Assembly (NCBI RefSeq): GCF_000420025.1
Contig: NZ_ATUD01000006.1
Coordinates: 186,001 to 250,000, forward strand
Length of the DNA: 64,000 nucleotides
Direction of reading: 5' to 3'
Origin: Patulibacter americanus DSM 16676
GTDB taxonomy: Bacteria > Actinomycetota > Thermoleophilia > Solirubrobacterales > Solirubrobacteraceae
In this document: positions 8,952 to 17,644 of the stretch, one piece after another
How positions within the stretch are numbered: the stretch's first letter is position 1
Layout of the letters: every line of letters begins with the position of its first letter
Translations under genes and position numbers: made by a program
The notes under the pieces: generated by a model
What the model saw: the letters and a program-made list of their open reading frames with translations, nothing else
Told to the model about the DNA's origin: nothing
Database searches by the model: none

Positions 8952-10039
8952 GCGGCGCCGGATTCGGTGCCCCCGAGGTCGACGAGCGCCCCGACCTGCG
9001 GGTCGCGGTGCTCGGCGTGGGGCGCATCGGGCGCTTCCACGCGGAGCTCCTGCACCGGCAGGTGCCGGGCGCCACGGTCGTCGGGGTCTTCGACGTTCAC
9101 GCGCCCGCGGCGGAGGCGGTCGGCGAGCTGCTCGGCGTCCGCGTCGCGGCGACGGCGGAGGAGCTCCTGGAGTCCGACGACGTCGACGCCGTCGCGATCT
9201 GCACGAGCACCGACACGCACGCCGGGCTGATCGTCGCCGCCGCGCGCGCCGGCAAGGCGATCTTCTGCGAGAAGCCGATCTCGCTCGACCTGGCCGAGGT
9301 CGACCGGGCTCTGGCCGTGGTCCGCTCCTCCGGGGTGCCGTTCCAGATCGGCTTCAACCGCCGCTACGACCCGGCGCACGCCTCCGTGCGCGCCGCGGTG
9401 GTCGACGGGGTCGTCGGCGACGTCCACCTCGTCCGCATCAGCTCCCGGGACCCCGCCCCGCCGCCGCTGGAGTACGTCCGCCACTCCGGTGGGCTGTTCC
9501 TCGACATGACGGTCCACGACTTCGACATGGCGCGGTTCGTGACGGGTAGCGAGGTCGTCTCCGTGCACGCGGTCGGCGGGCTGCGGATCCGTCCCGAGTT
9601 CGCCGAGGCCGACGACGTCGACACGGCGCTCGTCACCCTCACGCACGAGGACGGCAGCTTCACCTCGATCGACAACAGCCGCCAGTCGCCCTACGGCTAC
9701 GACCAGCGGGTCGAGGTGCACGGCTCGCTGGGCATGGCGGCGTCGGACAACCCGCTCCTGCACACCGGGGTCGTCCGGACGGCGGCGGGGACGAGCGCAC
9801 CGGTGCTCCCGTCGTTCTTCGTCGACCGCTACGTGCCGGCCTACCTCGAGCAGTGGACGCGGTTCGTCGGCGACGTGCGCGCCGGCCGGACGCCCGAGGC
9901 CGGTGTCGACGCCGCCCGCGCCCCCCTGGTCATCGGTCTCGCCGCCTGGCGCTCGCTGCGCGAGGGCCGCACGGTGACGACCGCCGAGATCGACGCGGAG
10001 GCCGCCCCCGCGGCCGCCGCCCACGGAGACGCCCGATGA
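8948..10039 (+). CDS. iolG: Gfo/Idh/MocA oxidoreductase, probable inositol 2-dehydrogenase
   Basis: NAD(P)-dependent dehydrogenase of 363 residues. Rossmann motif VGRIGRFH near residue 23, [14 protein letters not shown] (catalytic-domain Lys), [14 protein letters not shown] and HDFDMARFV are all characteristic of myo-inositol 2-dehydrogenase, which oxidises inositol to scyllo-inosose. It follows the transporter and precedes iolC with 4-bp overlaps on both sides. A second family member occurs at 14723, so one of the two may act on scyllo- or D-chiro-inositol; I assign iolG here from motifs and position. Confidence 0.85.
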   Translation: MSGAGFGAPEVDERPDLRVAVLGVGRIGRFHAELLHRQVPGATVVGVFDVHAPAAEAVGELLGVRVAATAEELLESDDVDAVAICTSTDTHAGLIVAAARAGKAIFCEKPISLDLAEVDRALAVVRSSGVPFQIGFNRRYDPAHASVRAAVVDGVVGDVHLVRISSRDPAPPPLEYVRHSGGLFLDMTVHDFDMARFVTGSEVVSVHAVGGLRIRPEFAEADDVDTALVTLTHEDGSFTSIDNSRQSPYGYDQRVEVHGSLGMAASDNPLLHTGVVRTAAGTSAPVLPSFFVDRYVPAYLEQWTRFVGDVRAGRTPEAGVDAARAPLVIGLAAWRSLREGRTVTTAEIDAEAAPAAAAHGDAR

Positions 10040-11001
10040 GCGACACGCCGCTGGACCTGCTGACGTTCGGACGCATCGGGGTGGACCTCTATCCCGAGCA
10101 GTCCGGCGTCGGCCTGGCGGACGTCACGAGCTTCGCCAAGTCGCTCGGTGGCAGCCCGTCCAACGTGGCGGTCGCCGCCGCACGGCTGGGCAACCACAGC
10201 GCGGTGGTGACGAAGGTCGGCGACGACCCGTTCGGCCCCTACGTGCGGCGCGCGCTGCGCGAGTTCGGGGTGGACGACCGCTTCGTCGGGACGGACCCGA
10301 CGTTGCGCACGCCGATCACGTTCTGCGAGCTGCACCCGCCGGACCACTTCCCGCTGCTCTTCTACCGCGAGCCCAGCGCCCCGGACCTGCAGCTGCGCGA
10401 GGACGAGCTCGACCTCGACGCCGTGCACTCCAGCCGGATCCTGTGGTTCACGGGCACGGGGCTCTCCGTCGAGCCCAGCCGCGGCACGACGATCGCCGCG
10501 GCGCGCGCCCGCCACGAGCACGACCCGTCGGCGACCACGATCTTCGACCTCGACCACCGGCCGATGTTCTGGTCCGACCCGGCCGAGGCCGGCCGTTGGG
10601 CGCGCGAGGCGCTGCCCTACGCCACGATCGCCGTCGGCAACCGGGACGAGGTCGAGGTGGCCGTCGGCACCCGCGAGCCCGACGCCGCGGCCGACGCGCT
10701 GCTCGAGCTGGGCCTGCAGGCCGCGATCGTCAAGCGCGGGCCCGAGGGCGTGCTCGTCGCCACGCCGGAGGAGCGGTGGGACATCGCGCCCTACCCCGTC
10801 GACGTCGTCTGCGGCCTGGGTGCCGGGGACGCCTTCGGCGGTGCGCTCTGCCACGGCCTGCTGCACGGCTGGCCGATCGAGCGCGCGGTGCGGCTGGCCA
10901 ACGCCGCCGGCGCCTACGTCTCGACGCAGCTGGCCTGCGCGGACGCGATGCCGACCCTCGACCAGCTGCGCGCCGTCGCCGGCGACGAGGTGGTCGCGTG
11001 A
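10036..11001 (+). CDS. iolC: 5-dehydro-2-deoxygluconokinase, PfkB family
   Basis: Sugar kinase of 321 residues, phosphorylating 5-dehydro-2-deoxygluconate in inositol breakdown. It shows LGGSPSNVAVAAARLG (first PfkB signature), the substrate-facing FYREPSAPDLQL, DHRPMFW, and the catalytic GLGAGDAFGGALCHGLL near the C-terminus. The length fits a stand-alone kinase; in many proteobacteria IolC is fused to a DUF2090 domain, which here is a separate gene at 13774. Start ATG overlaps the iolG stop (ATGA); its stop overlaps the iolD GTG. Confidence 0.93.
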   Translation: MSDTPLDLLTFGRIGVDLYPEQSGVGLADVTSFAKSLGGSPSNVAVAAARLGNHSAVVTKVGDDPFGPYVRRALREFGVDDRFVGTDPTLRTPITFCELHPPDHFPLLFYREPSAPDLQLREDELDLDAVHSSRILWFTGTGLSVEPSRGTTIAAARARHEHDPSATTIFDLDHRPMFWSDPAEAGRWAREALPYATIAVGNRDEVEVAVGTREPDAAADALLELGLQAAIVKRGPEGVLVATPEERWDIAPYPVDVVCGLGAGDAFGGALCHGLLHGWPIERAVRLANAAGAYVSTQLACADAMPTLDQLRAVAGDEVVA

Positions 11002-12935
11002 GCACCGTGCGGCTGACCGTCGCCCAGGCGCTCGTGCGGTTCCTCGCCGCCCAGCACGTGGAGCGCGACGGCGAGCGGCGCCCGTTCTTCGCCGGCTGCT
11101 TCGGGATCTTCGGCCACGGCAACGTCGCCGGGCTCGGCGAGGCGCTGCTGGCGGGCCAGGACCGCCTGCGCTACCACCCCGGGCGCAACGAGCAGGCCAT
11201 GGTGCACGTGGCCTGCGGCTACGCCCGCCAGGCCAACCGGATGGGCGCCTTCGCCGTCACGACCTCCGTCGGCCCGGGCGCCACGAACCTCGTGACGGGC
11301 GCCGCGCTGGCCACGATCAACCGGCTGCCCGTCCTGCTGCTCCCCGGCGACACGTTCGCCGGCCGCGTGCCGCACCCCGTCCTGCAGGGCCTCGAATCCC
11401 CGCACGACGGAACTGCGTCGGTCAACGACTGCCTGCGCCCCGTCTCGCGCTACTTCGACCGCATCGTCCGGCCCGAGCAGCTGATCCCGGCCGCGCTCGA
11501 GGCGATGCGCGTGCTGACCGACCCCGCCGAGACGGGCGCGGTCACCCTCGCGCTCCCCGAGGACGTGCAGACGGAGCTCGTCGACGTCCCCGAGGCGTTC
11601 CTCGCCGAGCGCACGTGGCACGTGGACCGCCAGCCCGCCGCGCCCGAGGCTCTGGCCCGCGCGGCGGCCCTGATCCGCGGCGCAAAGCGGCCCCTGATCG
11701 TCGCCGGCGGCGGCGTGGTCTACAGCGGGGCCACCGCCGAGCTGGCCGCCTTCGCGACCGCCACGGGAATCCCCGTCGGCGAGACCTTCGCCGGCCGCGG
11801 GGCGCTCCTCAGCGACCACGAGCTCGCGCTCGGCGCCGTCGGGCACACGGGCACCACGGCGGCCAACCGCCTGGCGCGCGAGGCCGACGTCGTCATCGGC
11901 ATCGGCACCCGCTGGGCCGACTTCACCACCGCGTCGAAGACGGCGTTCCAGGACCCCGACGTGCGGTTCGTGAACGTCAACGTCGCCGCGATGGACGCCC
12001 ACAAGCACGCCGGCGTGGCACTGCAGGCCGACGCCCGCGTGGCGCTCGGGCAGCTCACGGAGGCGTTGGGGGACGTGCGCGCCCCCGCGGAGTGGCAGGA
12101 GCGCGCCGCGACCGAGCGCGGGGCGTGGGAGGAGGAGCGCCTGCGCCAGATCGCCGTCCCGCAGGACGGCACGCTGACCCAGGCGGCCACGATCGCCGCG
12201 GTCAACGACGCCGCGGGCGAGACCGGCGTCGTCGTCAACGCCGCCGGCTCCATGCCGGGCGACCTGCACAAGCTCTGGCGCGCGCGGGACCCGCACGGCA
12301 AGGGCTACCACGTGGAGTACGGCTACTCCTGCATGGGCTACGAGATCCCCGGCGGCATCGGCATCGGCCTCGCCGCGCCCGAGCGCCGCGTGTTCGTGCT
12401 GATCGGCGACGCGTCGTACCTCATGCTCCCGTCCGAGCTCGTGACGGCCGTGGCGGAGCGCACGCGGATGGTGCTCGTGATCGTGCAGAACCACGGCTAC
12501 GCGTCGATCGGCGGGCTTGCGCGCTCCGTCGGGATCGCCGGCTTCGGCACGCACCACCGCCTGGCGCCGGACGACGCGCCGGTGCTGGACGCGCCCGACG
12601 GCGACGGCCTCGCCCCCCGCGGCGGCGCCGACCTGCGCGCCCCCGCCGAGCCGCAGGCGATCGACCTGGTCGGCAACGTCCGCAGCCTCGGCGTACCCGT
12701 CACGGAGGTCACGACGGACGCCGAGCTGCGCGCCGCGCTCGCCGCCGCCGAGGGCGCCGACGGCCCGGTCGCGATCCACGTCGAGGTCGACCGCTACGCG
12801 GGCGTCCCGAGTTACGAGGGGTGGTGGGACGTGCCCGTCGCCGCGCAGTCCGACCGCCCCGAGGTCCAGGCCGCGCGCCGGGCCTACGACGAGGCGCGCC
12901 AGAAGCAGCGCCACTACCTGGAGGTCACCCCGTGA
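10998..12935 (+). CDS. iolD: 3D-(3,5/4)-trihydroxycyclohexane-1,2-dione hydrolase
   Basis: Thiamine-diphosphate enzyme of 645 residues that opens the inositol ring to 5-deoxy-glucuronate. The ThDP-activating Glu is at residue 65 in HPGRNEQAM. SVGPGATNLVTGAA follows, then a central domain with VAGGGVVYSGA, and the C-terminal ThDP/Mg motif GDASYLMLPSEL through VQNHGYASIGG. Full length for the family. GTG start within GTGA, directly coupled to iolC; GTGA coupling again to iolB. Confidence 0.95.
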   Translation: MSTVRLTVAQALVRFLAAQHVERDGERRPFFAGCFGIFGHGNVAGLGEALLAGQDRLRYHPGRNEQAMVHVACGYARQANRMGAFAVTTSVGPGATNLVTGAALATINRLPVLLLPGDTFAGRVPHPVLQGLESPHDGTASVNDCLRPVSRYFDRIVRPEQLIPAALEAMRVLTDPAETGAVTLALPEDVQTELVDVPEAFLAERTWHVDRQPAAPEALARAAALIRGAKRPLIVAGGGVVYSGATAELAAFATATGIPVGETFAGRGALLSDHELALGAVGHTGTTAANRLAREADVVIGIGTRWADFTTASKTAFQDPDVRFVNVNVAAMDAHKHAGVALQADARVALGQLTEALGDVRAPAEWQERAATERGAWEEERLRQIAVPQDGTLTQAATIAAVNDAAGETGVVVNAAGSMPGDLHKLWRARDPHGKGYHVEYGYSCMGYEIPGGIGIGLAAPERRVFVLIGDASYLMLPSELVTAVAERTRMVLVIVQNHGYASIGGLARSVGIAGFGTHHRLAPDDAPVLDAPDGDGLAPRGGADLRAPAEPQAIDLVGNVRSLGVPVTEVTTDAELRAALAAAEGADGPVAIHVEVDRYAGVPSYEGWWDVPVAAQSDRPEVQAARRAYDEARQKQRHYLEVTP

Positions 12936-13777
12936 GCCGGCTCCTCATCCGCCCGTCCGCCGTCGACCCGGACGGCGGCGGCTCGATCGTCTCGGTCACC
13001 CCGGAGTCCGCGGGCTGGACGTACGTGGGCTTCGAGGTCCTCGCGCTGCCCGCGGGGGAGACGTTCGAGCGCCCTGCCGTCGGCCGTGAGACCTGCATCG
13101 TGCTGCTCTCGGGCCACGTCCACGTGTCGTCGGAGCACGGGGAGTGGCGCGACGTCGGCGGCCGCGCGCGGCCCTTCGACGGTGCCCCCGTCGCGGCGTA
13201 CCTGCCGCCGAGCACCGCCTTCCGGGTCGAGGCCGCCACCGGTGGAGCCGAGGTCGCCGTCTGCACCGCGCCGGCCGAGACCGGCACCGCCCCGCGGGTG
13301 CTCGACGCCGTGCCGACCGAGATCCGCGGCTACGGCACGCAGGAGCGCCACGTCCACAACGTCCTGATGGACGAGGGCAGCGCGGAGAGCCTGCTGGTCT
13401 GCGAGGTCCTGACCCCGTCGGGCCACTGGTCGAGCTACCCGCCGCACAAGCACGAGCGCGACGCGCTGCCGGAGGAGTCGCTGCTCGAGGAGACGTACTA
13501 CCACCGGGTCCACCCGGCCGACGGCTTCGGGATCCAGCGCGTCTACACCGACGACCGCAGCCTGGACGAGACGATGGCCGTCTCCGACCGCGACGTCGTC
13601 CTCGTGCCCCGCGGGTACCACACCGTCGCCGCGCCCCCCGGGGTCGCGGTGCACTACCTCAACGTCATGGCAGGCCCCACGCGCAGCTGGGCGTTCGTCG
13701 ACGACCCCTCCCTGGCCTGGACCCGCGCGCAGGGCGCGGTCACCGACGCCGCCGTCCCCGAGCGCCCCAGCCGATGA
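12932..13777 (+). CDS. iolB: 5-deoxy-glucuronate isomerase
   Basis: Bicupin isomerase of 281 residues converting 5-deoxy-glucuronate to 5-dehydro-2-deoxygluconate, the IolC substrate. Typical IolB sequences are visible: HNVLMDEG in the middle, WSSYPPHKHERD with the metal-binding His pair, EETYYHRV, and a C-terminal VPRGYHTVAAPPG with a further metal-ligand His. Length is normal. It overlaps iolD by GTGA and the next gene by ATGA. Confidence 0.95.
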   Translation: MSRLLIRPSAVDPDGGGSIVSVTPESAGWTYVGFEVLALPAGETFERPAVGRETCIVLLSGHVHVSSEHGEWRDVGGRARPFDGAPVAAYLPPSTAFRVEAATGGAEVAVCTAPAETGTAPRVLDAVPTEIRGYGTQERHVHNVLMDEGSAESLLVCEVLTPSGHWSSYPPHKHERDALPEESLLEETYYHRVHPADGFGIQRVYTDDRSLDETMAVSDRDVVLVPRGYHTVAAPPGVAVHYLNVMAGPTRSWAFVDDPSLAWTRAQGAVTDAAVPERPSR

Positions 13778-14733
13778 CCCCCACGCACGACACCGCCCCC
13801 GCCGAGGCCCCCGTGGCCCGCGGCTACGACGAGGAGCTGTACTTCCTCGCGTTCGACCACCGGGGGGTGTTCGCGCGCTCCGTGCTCGACGTGGACGTGC
13901 CGAGCCCGGAGGACGAGGGCACGATCGCCGACTGCAAGGCGGTGATCCTCGAGGGTCTCCAGCGCGCGATCGCGCTGGGCGGCGTGCCCCGGGAGCGCCT
14001 GGGCGTGCTGGTGGACGAGCTCTACGGGGCGCAGGTCGCCCGCGACGCGAAGGCCGCCGGCGCCGTCGTCACGATGCCGGTGGAGGAGCCCGACCAGGAC
14101 GTCTTCCGCCCCGCCTACGGCGCGGCGTTCGGGGACCACATCGAGGCGTTCGACCCGGACTTCGCCAAGGTCCTCGTGCGGTTCAACGCCGACGGTCCCG
14201 CGGACGACAACCGCGTGCAGCTCGAGCGGCTGCGCGAGCTGTCGGACTGGCTGACGGCCCACGGCCGGCGGTTCCTCTTCGAGCTCATCACGCCGCCGAC
14301 CGCGGACCAGCTCGCGGCCGTCGACGGTGACGTCGAGCGGTTCGAGCGCGAGCTGCGCCCGGCACTCATCCGCCGCGCCATGGCCGCCGTGCAGGACGCC
14401 GGCGTCGAGGTCGACGTGTGGAAGCTCGAGGGCCTCGACGACCCCGCGGACGCTCGAGCGACGGTGGAGCAGGCCCGCAACGCGCCGCACCGCGCAGGCG
14501 TGGCGTGCATCGTCCTCGGCGCCGGGGCGTCGCAGGAGCGCGTCGACCACTGGCTGCGCGTGGCGGCCGCCACCGACGGGTTCGTCGGCTTCGCGATCGG
14601 CCGCTCCATCTGGCGCGCGCCGCTGCGCGCGATGCTCAGCGGTGAGAACGACCGCGCCGAGGCCGCGGAGCGGATCGCCCGCGGCTACCTCCGCTTCGTC
14701 GACGTCTACCGAGGAGGCGCCGATGTCGCCTGA
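13774..14733 (+). CDS. DUF2090 protein, predicted DKGP aldolase-like step of inositol breakdown
   Basis: A 319-residue protein matching the DUF2090 domain that in many bacteria forms the C-terminal half of a bifunctional IolC. It starts with YFLAFDHRGVFARS, carries LGVLVDELYG and VTMPVEEP, then KVLVRFNADG, FELITPP, DVWKLEG and CIVLGAGAS, an arrangement resembling a class I/II aldolase barrel with active-site Lys candidates. Here it is free-standing. No iolJ-type aldolase occurs in the window, so this gene is the best candidate to cleave 5-dehydro-2-deoxygluconate 6-phosphate (inference). Coupled to iolB by ATGA; overlaps the next gene by 11 bp. Confidence 0.85.
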   Translation: MTPTHDTAPAEAPVARGYDEELYFLAFDHRGVFARSVLDVDVPSPEDEGTIADCKAVILEGLQRAIALGGVPRERLGVLVDELYGAQVARDAKAAGAVVTMPVEEPDQDVFRPAYGAAFGDHIEAFDPDFAKVLVRFNADGPADDNRVQLERLRELSDWLTAHGRRFLFELITPPTADQLAAVDGDVERFERELRPALIRRAMAAVQDAGVEVDVWKLEGLDDPADARATVEQARNAPHRAGVACIVLGAGASQERVDHWLRVAAATDGFVGFAIGRSIWRAPLRAMLSGENDRAEAAERIARGYLRFVDVYRGGADVA

Positions 14734-15799
14734 GTCCCCCGCCGCACCCGCACCGTCCACCATCGGGCCCGAGCTCACCGCCGCGGACCCGGTCCGCATG
14801 AGCGTCATCGGCCTCGGGCGCCTGGGGCGCCTGCACGCCGAGAACGTGGCCGGCCGGGTGCCCGGCGCCCGGCTCGTCCGCGTGGTCGACGCCGTGGAGG
14901 ACGTGGCGCGCGCCCAGGGCGAGCGGCTCGGCGTCCCGTGGTCGACGGACCCCGCCGACGCGCTCGGCGACGATGTCGAGGCGGTCGTGATCGTCGCCCC
15001 GACGCCGCTGCACCCCGAGCTGATCGCCCAGGCCGCCGCGGCGGGCAAGGCGATCATGTGCGAGAAGCCGATCGCGTCGGACCTGACCGCCGGCCGCCGG
15101 GCCGCGGACGCCGCCGAGGCGGCCGGGGTGCTGCTCCAGATCGGGTTCCACCGCCGCTTCGACCCCGCCTGGGCGCACGCCCGTGAGCGGGTCCGCGTCG
15201 GCGAGCTCGGCGAGGTCCAGCTCTTCCGCTCCCAGCTGTGGGACCAGCGGGCACCGGCGGCGTCGTTCCTCGCCGACTCCGGCGGGCTCTACCTCGACGT
15301 CACCGTCCACGACCTCGACTGCGCCCGCTGGATGGTCGGCGAGGTCGAGGAGGTCACCGCCCACGGCGCCGTCCTCGTCGACCAGGAGATCGCCGCCGTC
15401 GGCGACCTCGAGATCGGCGTCGTCACGCTCAAGTTCGCCTCGGGCGCGCTCGGGATCATCGACAACGGCCGCAGCGCCGTCTACGGCTACCAGGCCTCCG
15501 GCGAGGTGCTCGGCACCCAGGGGGCCGTGCGGATCGGCGACGACCACCGCATCCACGACCTGCAGTGGCGCACGCCGGAGGGCGCGCGCACGGACTGGCA
15601 GGGCGACTTCCAGACCCGCTTCGCCCCGGCGTACGTGGCCGAGCTCGAGGCGTTCGCGCGCGCCGTGCGCGGCGGCCCGGCGACGGGCGCCACGGGCGCC
15701 GACGCCCTCGCGGCGCAGCGGCTGGCCGCGGCCTGCGAGCGCTCGCGCGCCGAGCGGCGCACGGTCGTCGTCGCCGAGCTGGACGACGACGGCGCCTGA
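14723..15799 (+). CDS. Second Gfo/Idh/MocA oxidoreductase, inositol-type
   Basis: NAD(P)-dependent dehydrogenase of 358 residues, last gene of the operon. Rossmann motif GLGRLGRLHAENV near residue 30, CEKPIASDL, GFHRRFDPAW and VHDLDCARWMV mark it as a paralogue of the iolG product encoded at 8948. The ATG at 14723 is preceded by a strong GAGGAGG at 5 nt, so it has its own ribosome site even though it overlaps the DUF2090 gene by 11 bp. A role with scyllo-inositol or another inositol isomer is plausible but unproven. Confidence 0.88.
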   Translation: MSPESPAAPAPSTIGPELTAADPVRMSVIGLGRLGRLHAENVAGRVPGARLVRVVDAVEDVARAQGERLGVPWSTDPADALGDDVEAVVIVAPTPLHPELIAQAAAAGKAIMCEKPIASDLTAGRRAADAAEAAGVLLQIGFHRRFDPAWAHARERVRVGELGEVQLFRSQLWDQRAPAASFLADSGGLYLDVTVHDLDCARWMVGEVEEVTAHGAVLVDQEIAAVGDLEIGVVTLKFASGALGIIDNGRSAVYGYQASGEVLGTQGAVRIGDDHRIHDLQWRTPEGARTDWQGDFQTRFAPAYVAELEAFARAVRGGPATGATGADALAAQRLAAACERSRAERRTVVVAELDDDGA

Positions 15800-15830
15800 A
15801 CCCGGGGCCCAGCCGCCGCCCGAGGGCACC

Positions 15831-15855
15831 CGCCGCTGCCCGAGGGCAGTCGGCG
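15831..15855 (+). terminator. Hairpin terminator of the inositol operon
   Basis: CGCCG-CTGCCC-GA-GGGCAG-T-CGGCG: 11 paired positions interrupted by one unpaired T, in the 107-bp gap between the operon end and the convergent VOC gene. Confidence 0.5.
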
Positions 15856-15906
15856 GCGCCTCGGTGTGGCGGCCGCGTGGCCGGCGGCGCCCGAGCGGCC
15901 CTGGCG

Positions 15907-16365
15907 CTACATCCGGAACTCTTCGCGCAGCGTGGCGGCGTCGGGCGGCGCGGCGCCCGTGTCCTTGAGCTCCGTGACCCGGAGGTTGTTGCCGAAGGGG
16001 TCGCGGACGCCGCAGTCGATCCCGTAGAAGTGCTCCGTCGGCTCCTGGACGAACTCCACGCCGGCGGCGCGCCACGCCTCGTAGGTCGCGCGGCAGTCGT
16101 CGACGGTGAGGATGAAGCCCAGGCCGAGTGCGCCCTTCGCCAGGAGCGCCCGGACCTCGCCCGCGGTGGCCTCGTCGTGCGCGGGCGGCCCCGGCACCTC
16201 GAGCAGGACCTCGCGGTCCGTGCCCGGCACGCGGACGGTCAGCCACCGCATCACGCCCAGGTCGACGTCGGCGGCCACCTCCATCCCGAGCTTGCCGACG
16301 TAGAAGGCCAGGGCCTCCTCCTGGTCGGTCACGTAGAGGGCGGAGTGGGTCAGGCCGGTGAGCAT
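15907..16365 (-). CDS. VOC family (glyoxalase-like) protein
   Basis: Small cytoplasmic protein of 152 residues with two beta-alpha-beta-beta-beta modules of the vicinal oxygen chelate fold. It begins LTHSALYVTDQEEALAFY (metal-ligand His) and ends with VRDPFGNNLRVTEL, whose Glu is the usual last ligand. Such proteins range from glyoxalases to antibiotic-binding proteins; the substrate is not readable. The gene is 9 bp downstream of the AraC-type regulator, but its ATG also has its own leaderless-type box lying over the regulator's stop codon. Confidence 0.85.
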   Translation of the reverse strand: MLTGLTHSALYVTDQEEALAFYVGKLGMEVAADVDLGVMRWLTVRVPGTDREVLLEVPGPPAHDEATAGEVRALLAKGALGLGFILTVDDCRATYEAWRAAGVEFVQEPTEHFYGIDCGVRDPFGNNLRVTELKDTGAAPPDAATLREEFRM

Positions 16366-16371
16366 GGGGCG

Positions 16372-16377
16372 AACCTA
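16372..16377 (-). promoter_or_regulatory. Leaderless -10 (TAGGTT) of the VOC gene
   Basis: TAGGTT on the minus strand ends 6 nt before the ATG at 16365. It covers the stop codon of the upstream araC-type gene, so the VOC gene can be transcribed alone. Confidence 0.55.
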
Positions 16378-16797
16378 GTCGGCCGCGACTGCCTCGGCTT
16401 CTCCGAAACTGCTCGGTCGCTCCCACCGCATCGCGAAGCACGGCGGCACCCACGGGGGCCGGCCCCGGCTGCGGAACGCCGTGGGCGACTCGCCGACGAT
16501 CGCGCTGAACGTGCGGCTGAAGGTGCCGAGGCTCGTGAACCCCACGTCGAGGCAGACGTCGCTCACGCTGCGGTCCGTCTGTCGCAGGAGTGCCATCGCC
16601 CGCTCGATGCGGCGGCGCTGCAGGTAGCGGTGGGGCGTCTCGCCGAACGTCGCGCGGAACGTGCGGCTGAAGTGGGCGGGGGAGACGTGGGCGATCGCGG
16701 CGAGCGCGGGCACGTCGAGGGGCTCGGCGAAGCGGCGGTCCATCGCGTCGCGGGCGCGCAGGAGGCGGCGGTTCTGGTCCTCGACGGCCGCGCTCAC
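16375..16797 (-). CDS. AraC-family transcriptional regulator, short form
   Basis: Regulator of 140 residues made almost only of the two AraC helix-turn-helix motifs: VPALAAIAHVSPAHFSRTFRATFGETP, then SVSDVCLDVGFTSLGTFSRTFSAIVGESP. There is no sensor domain, as in MarA/SoxS-like or small environmental regulators. GTG start; no clear Shine-Dalgarno sequence. It probably regulates the VOC gene just downstream (inference from adjacency). The C-terminal 30 residues are not part of the HTH pair. Confidence 0.87.
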   Translation of the reverse strand: MSAAVEDQNRRLLRARDAMDRRFAEPLDVPALAAIAHVSPAHFSRTFRATFGETPHRYLQRRRIERAMALLRQTDRSVSDVCLDVGFTSLGTFSRTFSAIVGESPTAFRSRGRPPWVPPCFAMRWERPSSFGEAEAVAAD

Positions 16798-16842
16798 GGG
16801 GCCATCGAACCACAGGGGACCCTGCGTGCGGAAGGGGCGGGC

Positions 16843-17640
16843 TCAGGCGGCGTCGGCGAAGCGGGCGGCCGGCACGACCTCGGCCGGGTGGGCGCCGCCG
16901 GCGAGCCGACGCGCCAGCGCGTCGCGCGGCAGGGCGGCGTCCGAGGCCAGCAGCAGGACGTTGCCCGCGTGCCGGCCGCGCATGACGTCGCGGCCGCCGA
17001 ACGCCAGCGCGTGCCCGAAGGCGCCGAGCAGGAACCCCGCCTGCTCCGCCGCGAACGGCCACGGCGGCTGGTCCACGACGTTGAGGAGGTAGCGCCCGCC
17101 GGGGCGCAGCACGCGCGCCACCTCGGCCGCGAACGCCGCGGTCGCCATCGGGGCCGGCGTCTCCGTGCCGACGAACGCGTCGCCGAGGACCAGGTCGTAG
17201 GTGTCGTCGGGGGCTCCGGCGACGATCGCGGCGCCGTCGGCCTGCAGGACCCGCAGGCGCTCCGAGCGGCGTAGCCGGAGGTGTCGCTCGGCGAGCTTGA
17301 CGACCGCGCCCGAGCGCTCGACGGCGGTCTGGCGTACGCCGGGCCGGGTGCTGGCGAGGAACCGGGGCAGGCTGAACGCGCCCCCGCCGAGGTGCAGGAC
17401 GTCGGCCTCGGCCCCGCGCGGCACGAGCACCTCGAGGGCCGCGCCGATGCGGGCGACGTAGTCCAGCTCGAGGTGCGTCGGATCGTCCAGGTCGACGTAG
17501 CCGTGCGCCAGCCCGTCGATCAGCAGCAGGCGGCCACCGGGGCGGGCGCGGTCGGGGACGAGCTCGAGCACGCCCACGCCGGACTCGACGCGGACGGGCT
17601 CCGCGGCGCGGCCGCCGCGGCGGGAGGGACGGCGGGCCAC
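16843..17640 (-). CDS. Spermidine-synthase-like methyltransferase-fold protein
   Basis: Protein of 265 residues with a Rossmann-type class I methyltransferase/polyamine synthase fold. LHLGGGAFSLPRFLA around residue 100 is motif I, YDLVLGDAF near 165 corresponds to the post-I acidic segment, and VLRPGGRYLLNVVD follows. No membrane part, unlike fused MFS-spermidine synthases. The GTG lies 4 nt after the TetR stop on the same strand, suggesting one transcript. It may be a true aminopropyltransferase or an unassigned SAM-binding enzyme. Confidence 0.75.
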   Translation of the reverse strand: MARRPSRRGGRAAEPVRVESGVGVLELVPDRARPGGRLLLIDGLAHGYVDLDDPTHLELDYVARIGAALEVLVPRGAEADVLHLGGGAFSLPRFLASTRPGVRQTAVERSGAVVKLAERHLRLRRSERLRVLQADGAAIVAGAPDDTYDLVLGDAFVGTETPAPMATAAFAAEVARVLRPGGRYLLNVVDQPPWPFAAEQAGFLLGAFGHALAFGGRDVMRGRHAGNVLLLASDAALPRDALARRLAGGAHPAEVVPAARFADAA

Positions 17641-17644
17641 CGGG

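Noticed and set aside
10914-12914. 666-codon minus-strand frame antisense to iolD
   Set aside because: Exactly covers a well-supported enzyme gene; His/Asp/Arg-rich composition only.
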